The notes under the pieces: model-generated
What the model was told of the DNA's origin: nothing
Database searches by the model: none
What the model saw: only the letters and a program-made list of their open reading frames with translations
In this document: piece after piece, positions 1-5,554 of the stretch
How positions within the stretch are numbered: the stretch's first letter is position 1
How the letters are laid out: each line of letters opens with the position of its first letter
Origin: Anaerolineae bacterium
GTDB lineage: Bacteria > Chloroflexota > Anaerolineae > Aggregatilineales > UBA2796
DNA length: 7,078 nt
Assembly: GCA_020851855.1 (NCBI GenBank)
Contig: JADZBY010000388.1
Coordinates: 1-7,078 of the forward strand
Direction: 5' to 3'
Made by a program: the position numbers and the translations under genes

Positions 1-2322
1 CTGGGCGAGACGCTCGACAAGTGGCTGGAGCGCGAAGGCCCTACCTCGCTGGCGCAGACCGAAGCCACCGAGCGCCGTATCCTGACCCTGTTCCTGCCCG
101 AAGAGGAACAGATTCGGGCCACCTTCGCCGCGCAGATGCCCACGCTTCAGATTTACCTGAAGGCCATGGCGCGCGGCGTGGTCGAGCCGTTGCGGGAAGC
201 GAGCGCGGCGGGCGTGCGCGTCCTGTTCTTCGACTACGTGCTGCGTGGGATGCGCGCGCTGCAAAAAGAGCAGTTTGACGAGGCGGCCATCTGGCAGGAA
301 GCGGCCAGCAAGGCGCTGCCCAACGCGCGGCTGCACCCCGCCTTCCAGATGCTCGAAAACGCCATCGTGCGCCGCCAGCTGGTGCTGGAAGCGGTGCGCG
401 TCCTGAACAATACGCGGACCATCGCCGCGCTGGGCGAAGCGCGGCAGGCGGTGCGCGCGCCGCTCGCCGCCGGGCAGCTGGAGCAGGCCGACCAGGCCTT
501 GCGCGCGGTCGACGATGCGCTGCGGCGCTGGCAAGATGGCGATTTTCGCGGCGCGCGCCAGCAGCTTGACACGGCGGTCGAGCGCATCAACGCCACGCAG
601 GGCATCACCGGCAAGGACCTCGGCCCGTTCAAGCTCTGGCTGCAAGACCTGGCCGATTCGGCGGAGATTCTGGCCCAGGCCAAGCGCGTCATCGAACAGG
701 CGGCGCTCTTGCCCGCCGACGACCCCGATCCGGCGGTCGAAGAGGCGCACCACAAGCTGGTGGACCTGACCCGGCGCGACCTGGGCGACGCCTACACACC
801 GCAGCTTCGCCAGTGGCGCGATACGTACGTCGCCATCCGCGACGTGTACACCAATTCGAACTTCCTGCCCAACGATAAATTGCGCCTTCTGGACGGGCAC
901 TTCGCCTCGCTGTTCATCGACCGCCAGCCCGCGCTGCCCATCTTCCGGCGCTGGCAGGAGATCATCCGCCAGACGCCCATGCCGGAGCCGGAAAGCCCGC
1001 CCATCAGCTACACGGTCGAGTCGCTGGATGACGGCCCGGCGCTGCCGCCGTTTCTAGCGGGCGCGCCTGCGGCTGCCGCTGCGCCGGCCAGCGCGCCTGC
1101 ATCGCGTGGATCGGCCCGCAGCGCTGCCGCCAGCGCCGGATCGGGCGGCGCGCCGCCCGCCGGGACACTACCCACTCACGACGCCGGGACGCCCGACGCC
1201 GCGCCGCGCTCTGAGGACGCCGGGCGGGAGCGCCGCTCGCGTGGGCGCGCGCCGATTGTGCTCGTGCTGGCGCTCGCCGTGCTGATCGGGCTGGTCATCC
1301 TGGCCGTGGCGCTGCTCGGTGGGCGGGATGGCGGCGGGCCAGCGGCGACGCTGCCGCCGGACGCCACGCAGGCGGCCCTGAACGCCGGGGCCGCCGGGTT
1401 GGCCACGGAAACGCTCCCGCCGACGCACACGCTGAACCCGCCGACGGCCACGCCAACACTTGTCCCGCCCACGAGCACGCCGCCGCCTTCGGCCACGCCC
1501 GTGCCGCCCACCGTCGCGCCCACCGAGACGCCGGAGCAGCCCGTGCCCACGCCGACGCTGGCCACGCCCATCCCGACCGGCGAGCTGATCGACCCGGCGA
1601 CCATCGCGCCGCTGCACACGCCGACCATCACGCCGCTGCCTACCCTGAACGCAGGCGCGGTGCTGCTCGGCACGCCGCTGCCAGAGCCGGGCGTGGCGCT
1701 GCCCACCGTGCCGCCGCCCGCCGAAAGCGGCCAGCGTGATTTACTCGCCGCCCTGGACACATTGCCGCCGGACAAGATTAGCTGGGATGTGGCCTGGTTC
1801 GAGAAGCGCGACGGAATCTGGCAGCTTGGCAATGCCCAGACCGGCACAGGGCGCGGCCCGCTGATCCGGCTCGGTCCGGACATCCTGACGCCGCTGTTCG
1901 GGGCGGATGCGGCCCGCTTCCTGCGCCGGGCCGAGGTCAGCTTTGAATTGAGCGACTACCAGGGCGCGCTCTTGCCGACCGGGCAGGTGTATTTCGGCGT
2001 CGGCTTCGAGTCGCTGCAAGGCCAGCGCGCCGCCATCGAGGTCAAGCTCATCCAGCCGCAGGTGCTCGACGTGAGCGTGTACCTCAATGCGCGCTTCGTC
2101 TCCGGCGTGCAGATTCCAGCGCCGGACATTCGTACCCGGCTGGCTATTGAACGAAACGACGATGGCACGTTATCTTTGTACCTGAACGACGACCAGCTGC
2201 TCGGCAAGTCGAATGCGGCCTACCCGCCCGACGTGCCGCTCAAGCTGTACCTATACTCATCGACGGGCGGTGTGCTGGTCGATGTCACGTCGTTGAGTGT
2301 GGAACTTGAACAACAAAACTAA
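1..2322 (+). CDS. Bitopic membrane protein with cytoplasmic helical region, Thr/Pro-rich stalk and extracytoplasmic beta-rich domain (5' partial)
   Basis: I do not recognise a named family. The frame is open from base 1, so the true start lies upstream and ATG 136 is only an internal Met; 773 residues are visible. Residues 1 to about 340 are rich in Ala, Leu, Arg, Glu and Gln and look helical, possibly repeat-like (for example the AAGQLEQADQALRAVDDAL stretch). An Ala/Pro/Ser-rich linker follows. A basic patch (RERRSRGR) precedes one hydrophobic helix at residues 419-439, so by the positive-inside rule the N-terminal part is cytoplasmic. Residues about 465-575 form a Thr/Pro-rich stalk. Residues about 580-773 are compact and beta-rich, with a segment RLAIERNDDGTLSLYLNDD that resembles LamG/concanavalin-like jelly rolls; that fold is inference. 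The gene precedes a kinase-like gene, suggesting a sensor or scaffold role. A kinase or other signalling domain could lie in the missing N-terminus. Confidence 0.85.
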   Translation: MGETLDKWLEREGPTSLAQTEATERRILTLFLPEEEQIRATFAAQMPTLQIYLKAMARGVVEPLREASAAGVRVLFFDYVLRGMRALQKEQFDEAAIWQEAASKALPNARLHPAFQMLENAIVRRQLVLEAVRVLNNTRTIAALGEARQAVRAPLAAGQLEQADQALRAVDDALRRWQDGDFRGARQQLDTAVERINATQGITGKDLGPFKLWLQDLADSAEILAQAKRVIEQAALLPADDPDPAVEEAHHKLVDLTRRDLGDAYTPQLRQWRDTYVAIRDVYTNSNFLPNDKLRLLDGHFASLFIDRQPALPIFRRWQEIIRQTPMPEPESPPISYTVESLDDGPALPPFLAGAPAAAAAPASAPASRGSARSAAASAGSGGAPPAGTLPTHDAGTPDAAPRSEDAGRERRSRGRAPIVLVLALAVLIGLVILAVALLGGRDGGGPAATLPPDATQAALNAGAAGLATETLPPTHTLNPPTATPTLVPPTSTPPPSATPVPPTVAPTETPEQPVPTPTLATPIPTGELIDPATIAPLHTPTITPLPTLNAGAVLLGTPLPEPGVALPTVPPPAESGQRDLLAALDTLPPDKISWDVAWFEKRDGIWQLGNAQTGTGRGPLIRLGPDILTPLFGADAARFLRRAEVSFELSDYQGALLPTGQVYFGVGFESLQGQRAAIEVKLIQPQVLDVSVYLNARFVSGVQIPAPDIRTRLAIERNDDGTLSLYLNDDQLLGKSNAAYPPDVPLKLYLYSSTGGVLVDVTSLSVELEQQN

Positions 2323-2335
2323 GGGTCGGCAGGAA

Positions 2336-2444
2336 ACCCTCACCCCTAGCCCCTCTCCCTCATGGAGAGGGGTACAAAACGCGGGCTGCATCCCGTCTTT
2401 CCCCCCTCTCGCCTTGAGGGAGAGAGGGGCAGGGGAGTGAGGGT
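2336..2444. repeat. Palindromic intergenic element, copy 1 (two head-to-head hairpin units)
   Basis: The ends are exact inverted repeats, ACCCTCA (2336-2342) and TGAGGGT (2438-2444). Each half carries its own hairpin. In the left half CCCCTCTCC (2350-2358) pairs perfectly with GGAGAGGGG (2364-2372) around a 5-nt loop. In the right half CCCCTCTC (2403-2410) pairs with GAGAGGGG (2422-2429). The centre has a weaker dyad around GCGGGCTGCATCCCGT. It begins 13 nt after the stop of the membrane-protein gene and ends 6 nt before the TTG start of the next gene. It shares its design and core words (CCTCACCCC, CCCCTCTCC) with the element at 5425-5552. There is no T-run, so it is not a classical intrinsic terminator. 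It could be a MITE/REP-like non-autonomous repeat, an mRNA-stabilising or processing structure, or both. Confidence 0.85.
2439..2443 (+). promoter_or_regulatory. Shine-Dalgarno-like GAGGG inside the repeat end
   Basis: GAGGG sits 7 nt before the TTG at 2451 and is part of the right terminal inverted repeat of the palindromic element. If that TTG is the start, the repeat itself supplies the ribosome binding site. It could also be a coincidence of the repeat's purine-rich end. Confidence 0.4.
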
Positions 2445-2450
2445 ATAGCA

Positions 2451-3617
2451 TTGGGAACGCATCTGAAGGGTTACGGAGCGGAACGGAATACGGTGGCGCA
2501 ACTCACGGACCTGTACGCGCTTGGCAATACTATCGACACCTTCGCGCCCGGCCATTATGCGCGGGTGTACGAGGCGGTTGACCGGCGCGACGGCCAGAGC
2601 GTGGCCTTCAAAGTCATGCGCGCCGAGCACATCGCGGCGGGCGACGGCCAGCCGCGCATGGAAGCGATGGCCTTCATCAACGAAGCGGACCTGCTGGTCC
2701 GCATGTCCGTGGCGTCGAGCGTGGTGCGGCTGCTGGACTGCGGCTACATCGCCTCGCGAGAGGAAAGCCCACGCTCCGGCGAGATCGAGAGCTACGGGCT
2801 GAGCACGGAGCTATTCCGGCAGGGCGCGTTTCGTTTCGCCGGCAAAGGCTGGCGGCCTTACCTTGCGTTGGAGCTTCTCCCGCGCAACGAGAGCCTGCTG
2901 TACGTCATGAAGCCCAACGCGCCCGGCGTGCGCTGGCGGCTGCCCACCGAAGAAGGGCTGGACCTCGCCTTCCAGTTCGCCAACGTGCTGCGCGAGGCGC
3001 ACCGCCAGAAGATCGTGTACCTCGACCACAAGCTGGAGCACGTGTACTGGAACGGCGCGACGCTGCGCATCATCGACTGGAACAGCTCGCGCCTGATCGA
3101 GAACAGCCCGCACGTGCTGGCCCAGCAGATGGTCGCGGACGTGCACAACATGTGCGTCGGCGTGCTCTATCCGGTCTTCACCGGCCTCTCGCCGCAGAAA
3201 GGCTCGCTGGTCGCGCAGCCGGCGGATCAGGCGGGCGTGGAGAGCCGCTACACGGACGTGAGCCAGCTTGACTTCCGCGTCGAGCCGACGCTCAGCAAGG
3301 GGCTGCAAGACCTGTTGCAGCAGGGCGCGCGGCGGCAGATGGCGTCCATTGACCAGTTCCTAACCGGCCTGGGCCACATCGCCGCCGATTTTGGCTGGGA
3401 CACCAACCCGGCGCGCAACGCTTCACTCAGCCAGGCGCGCAGCCAGGTCCGCGACGGGCTGAAGAAGCTGCGCCAGGGGCATGATTCGCTGCGCGAGGCG
3501 CGCGACATGCTGCGCGACGCGGCGATCATGGAAGGCATCACCGACGACTTTGAGGCCGAGGTACGGCGCGTCTTGACTCGCTTGAACGACATGCTCAACG
3601 GGCGGGTTGTGCCTTAG
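2451..3617 (+). CDS. Atypical serine/threonine protein kinase-like protein with C-terminal helical tail
   Basis: A 388-residue cytoplasmic protein with a divergent protein-kinase fold at about residues 30-310. Visible landmarks are a shortened glycine loop (GHYARVYEAV), the beta-3 Lys54 in VAFKVM, a probable helix-C Glu78 (FINEAD), a hinge-like LALELLP, a catalytic loop reading YLDHKLEH (Asp192 and Lys194 kept, HRD changed to YLD, the usual Asn replaced by His197), and DWN (Asp209) instead of DFG. Only about 20 residues separate DWN from the helix-F-like Asp230, and no APE motif is seen, so the activation segment is very short. Residues 321-388 look helical and may form a coiled coil. Catalytic Lys and both Asp residues remain, so activity is possible, but altered metal binding or a pseudokinase role cannot be excluded. 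The start is TTG 2451 (GAGGG 7 nt upstream); GTG 2493 is an alternative that keeps the whole domain. A receiver gene follows 34 nt after the stop. Confidence 0.8.
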   Translation: MGTHLKGYGAERNTVAQLTDLYALGNTIDTFAPGHYARVYEAVDRRDGQSVAFKVMRAEHIAAGDGQPRMEAMAFINEADLLVRMSVASSVVRLLDCGYIASREESPRSGEIESYGLSTELFRQGAFRFAGKGWRPYLALELLPRNESLLYVMKPNAPGVRWRLPTEEGLDLAFQFANVLREAHRQKIVYLDHKLEHVYWNGATLRIIDWNSSRLIENSPHVLAQQMVADVHNMCVGVLYPVFTGLSPQKGSLVAQPADQAGVESRYTDVSQLDFRVEPTLSKGLQDLLQQGARRQMASIDQFLTGLGHIAADFGWDTNPARNASLSQARSQVRDGLKKLRQGHDSLREARDMLRDAAIMEGITDDFEAEVRRVLTRLNDMLNGRVVP

Positions 3618-3635
3618 TCCGTTGATTGAAGGGGG

Positions 3636-3641
3636 AAAGGA
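3636..3641 (+). promoter_or_regulatory. Ribosome binding site of the receiver gene
   Basis: AAAGGA lies 10 nt before GTG 3652, inside the purine-rich run GAAGGGGGAAAGGA. It supports GTG 3652 over the in-frame TTGs at 3607 and 3622. The start codon also lies in a small perfect dyad, ACCGG-TTT-CCGGT (3641-3653), which could lower initiation unless upstream translation opens it. Confidence 0.5.
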
Positions 3642-3651
3642 CCGGTTTCCG

Positions 3652-4038
3652 GTGCCGCACAAGCGCATTGTAATCGCAGAGGACGACGCCCCGCTGCGCG
3701 AATTTCTCCGTATCGTGCTCGAAGAAGAGGGCTTCGAGGTGCTGGGCTGCCCGGATGGCCGGGTGGCCATCGACGTGCTGCAAACATCCCGCGACCGGAA
3801 CGATCTGCCGGCCATGATCTTGCTGGACCTGAACATGCCGAAGATCGATGGCTGGGAAGTGGCGGCCTGGCTGGACGCCGATCCGATCCTGTCGTCGATC
3901 CCGGTCATCGTCATCTCCGCCACCGAGGCGCACGGCAAGGCGGCGAAGGCGCTCAACGCCGACGCCTACCTGGTCAAGCCGTTCACGACCGATGAGATTC
4001 TGGGGATTGTCGGGCTGTTCTCGCTGTTCCAGCCGTGA
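3652..4038 (+). CDS. Single-domain response regulator (CheY-like receiver)
   Basis: A 128-residue protein consisting of one receiver domain and no output domain. All phosphorylation-site residues are present in this numbering: acidic Asp11 and Asp12 (IVIAEDD), phosphoacceptor Asp59 (ILLDLNMPKIDGWE), the switch Ser89 (VIVISA), Tyr106 and Lys109 (YLVKPF). It should accept phosphate from a histidine kinase and act by protein contact, as single-domain receivers such as CheY or Spo0F do. GTG 3652 is chosen because it begins right before beta-1 and has AAAGGA upstream; the longer TTG 3607 start would overlap the kinase gene by 11 nt and add 15 residues not needed by the fold. It is probably co-transcribed with the kinase-like gene (34-nt gap). 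The stop lies 3 bp from the stop of the convergent histidine kinase, its likely partner. Confidence 0.9.
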   Translation: MPHKRIVIAEDDAPLREFLRIVLEEEGFEVLGCPDGRVAIDVLQTSRDRNDLPAMILLDLNMPKIDGWEVAAWLDADPILSSIPVIVISATEAHGKAAKALNADAYLVKPFTTDEILGIVGLFSLFQP

Positions 4039-4041
4039 CCG

Positions 4042-5307
4042 TCAGCCGACGACCTCGCCCGGAACGGCCTGCTTCTCGGCCAGTTCCAGCGGATACCAGG
4101 CGTAGAACGTGGTCCCCGCGTCCGGCGTCGAGGTGAAGCGCACGCGCCCGCCCAGGTAGCGCTCGCTCAGCAGGCGGATGCTGTACGTGCCCAGGCCGCG
4201 CCCCGCGCCTTTGGTCGAAAATGAGCGCTGGAAGACCTGCAACTGCACGTCGCGCGGCATCACGCCCGGGTTGTGCACCGCGAACTCGACGCCGCCATCC
4301 ACCTTGCGGCAACGCAGCGTGATCGTGTCGCCGGGGCGCGTGGCTTCGAGGGCGTTGCGCGCCATGTTGGCCAGCACCCGCCGCACCAGCACCGGGCTGG
4401 TGATCATGTCCACCGACTCGGACTGGGAATCGAGCGCCACACGCCGCCCACGCGACAGATCGGGATGCGCGTATTCTTCGGCCACCTGGGCGAGCAAGTC
4501 CACCGAATCCACCTCGGAAAGCACCACGTCGAGCGAATCATTTTCGGCGTCCAGCAGCGCTTTCTGACTGCGAATCTCGTCAATGAGGCGCAGCGAGAGC
4601 TGGTACAAATGCGGCAAGTACACGCCGATTTCTTCGGCAGAGGCGGTGTTGAGAAGCTCGGCAAAGCCCACCACGCCGCTCGCCGTGTTCAGGATGTCGT
4701 GGAAGAACAGGCGCTCCAGCACGTGGCGGCGCTTCTCGTGGCTGATGTCTCTGGCAGAAAAGGCGGTGAAGCGCCGGTTGCGCGTGGTGAGCGGCGTGGC
4801 CGTCACTTCCAGGTCAAGCGCGGAGCCGTCTTCGCGCAAGATGCGGCATTCCTGCACGTCACGCCGCCCGCCGAGCGCTGTCAGGATGGCCCGCACCGCG
4901 CCGCACGTCCGGCAGAACTCCGTCGTGCCGCAGCCGCCCGGCGTTGCGTGCGCGTGGGTACACTTCAGCATCTCGCCCGGTCGCAGCCCGTCCTGGAACT
5001 CATCGACGGTGATGCGCAGCGTGTCCAGCAGGCTCTGGTTGGCGTAGACGGCCTGCCGCTGCTCGTTGAGGATGAGGAAGACTTCCGGGGCTGCGCCGAG
5101 AAGGTCCCGCACCAGAGGCAAACTCTGGAAATAGTGCATATCGTCCAGCAGCGTATCGCGTGGAGCGCGCTCAGGCGGCGCAAAGGCCGTGGTCAGCGTG
5201 GGGTGGGTTGGGGCTGACAAGTTCACCTCGACTGTGCCCTGCACCCGCGATGCGGTCGCACCGTGGGCGAGTGTGCTCGATGGATGCCGCCGGCCAGGCC
5301 GCAGCAC
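4042..5307 (-). CDS. PAS-domain sensor histidine kinase with Cys/His-rich motif
   Basis: A 421-residue protein with no membrane segment, so probably a soluble sensor. A PAS-like domain spans about residues 60-190 and contains a tight cluster Cys116, His118, His120, Cys126, Cys132 and Cys135, which looks like a metal, Fe-S or redox site; Cys154 follows. The dimerisation region has an H-box FFHDILN with His203 as likely phosphoacceptor. The ATP-binding domain shows the N-box NMARNALEAT (Asn318), a diverged G1 box (HNPG instead of DxGxG), the F-box FQRSFSTK and G2 GAGRGLGTYS. It should phosphorylate a receiver, most simply the convergent one 3 bp away. GTG 5307 is the longest start, with a weak AAGG 6 nt upstream and a TATAAT about 47 nt upstream. 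TTG 5220 has a better GAGGTGA site and would give 392 residues; both keep every domain. Confidence 0.88.
   Translation of the reverse strand: MLRPGRRHPSSTLAHGATASRVQGTVEVNLSAPTHPTLTTAFAPPERAPRDTLLDDMHYFQSLPLVRDLLGAAPEVFLILNEQRQAVYANQSLLDTLRITVDEFQDGLRPGEMLKCTHAHATPGGCGTTEFCRTCGAVRAILTALGGRRDVQECRILREDGSALDLEVTATPLTTRNRRFTAFSARDISHEKRRHVLERLFFHDILNTASGVVGFAELLNTASAEEIGVYLPHLYQLSLRLIDEIRSQKALLDAENDSLDVVLSEVDSVDLLAQVAEEYAHPDLSRGRRVALDSQSESVDMITSPVLVRRVLANMARNALEATRPGDTITLRCRKVDGGVEFAVHNPGVMPRDVQLQVFQRSFSTKGAGRGLGTYSIRLLSERYLGGRVRFTSTPDAGTTFYAWYPLELAEKQAVPGEVVG
5223..5229 (-). promoter_or_regulatory. Shine-Dalgarno match for an alternative histidine-kinase start
   Basis: On the minus strand this reads GAGGTGA, a strong match to the ribosomal anti-Shine-Dalgarno, with 5 nt between GAGG and TTG 5220 in the kinase frame. 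It raises the possibility that translation starts at 5220 rather than at GTG 5307, removing 29 residues without domain character. Confidence 0.4.
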
Positions 5308-5354
5308 ACGCAGCCTTTTGCCCTTCCGGCGGATGGATTTCGCTCACAGCCAAT

Positions 5355-5383
5355 ATTATATCCAGGAAATCGCGAGATGATCA
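5355..5383 (-). promoter_or_regulatory. Candidate sigma-70-type promoter for the histidine kinase
   Basis: On the minus strand a perfect TATAAT (5360-5355) lies in an AT-richer patch within otherwise GC-rich DNA. The hexamer 17 nt upstream is TGATCA (5383-5378), matching TTGACA at only 3 of 6 positions. A start site near 5348 would leave a leader of about 40 nt to GTG 5307 or about 130 nt to TTG 5220. The region 5308-5424 otherwise holds no gene that I can support. Confidence 0.4.
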
Positions 5384-5424
5384 CTCTACGATCCGCCAAT
5401 TCGATGTGAAATTCAGCGAAAGAC

Positions 5425-5552
5425 GCCTCACCCCCCGACCCCCTCTCCACGCGGAGTACCGCGTGGAGAGGGGGAGAATCGCCGTTTGCACGGGAGTCCC
5501 CGCGCCGTTCCCCTCTCCATCGTACTCGGTGGAGAGGGGTCAGGGGTGAGGC
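5425..5552. repeat. Palindromic intergenic element, copy 2 (two head-to-head hairpin units)
   Basis: The ends are exact inverted repeats GCCTCA (5425-5430) and TGAGGC (5547-5552), continuing imperfectly through CACCCC and CCCCTCTCCAC. The left half contains a perfect 16-bp stem (5439-5454 with 5459-5474) closed by an AGTA loop. The right half contains CCCCTCTCCA (5510-5519) paired with TGGAGAGGGG (5530-5539), extending by three more pairs (one T-G) to a TACT loop. The two loops are reverse complements of each other, so the halves are inverted copies of one unit. The element stops 2 nt before the stop codon of the ABC-transporter gene. No T-run follows either hairpin, so intrinsic termination is doubtful; mRNA 3'-end protection or a MITE/REP-like origin is plausible. 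Confidence 0.88.
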
Positions 5553-5554
5553 CC

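Noticed and set aside
1176..1883. Long minus-strand reading frame opposite the membrane protein
   Set aside because: It is antisense to the low-complexity Ala/Pro and Thr/Pro codons, reads as Gly/Val/Ser-rich repeats and has no domain character; the plus-strand protein has a membrane helix and an ordered domain.
136..2322. ATG 136 as the true start of the membrane protein
   Set aside because: The same frame is open and protein-like back to base 1 (helical, Leu/Glu/Arg-rich), so the gene very probably starts upstream of the window.
3607..3651. Longer receiver starting at TTG 3607
   Set aside because: It overlaps the kinase-like gene, adds 15 residues before beta-1, and lacks a ribosome site as good as that before GTG 3652.
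4273..5217. 314-residue plus-strand reading frame opposite the histidine kinase
   Set aside because: The minus strand encodes clear H-, N-, F- and G2-box motifs; the plus frame is His/Arg/Val-rich, typical of antisense of a GC-rich gene.
5160..5549. Plus-strand reading frame spanning the histidine-kinase 5' end and palindromic element
   Set aside because: It runs through a non-coding palindrome and the antisense of a gene start, with no ribosome site or recognisable domain.
5425..5552. CRISPR array or classical rho-independent terminator
   Set aside because: There are no regularly spaced direct repeats and unique spacers, only inverted units; and no U-tract follows the stems.
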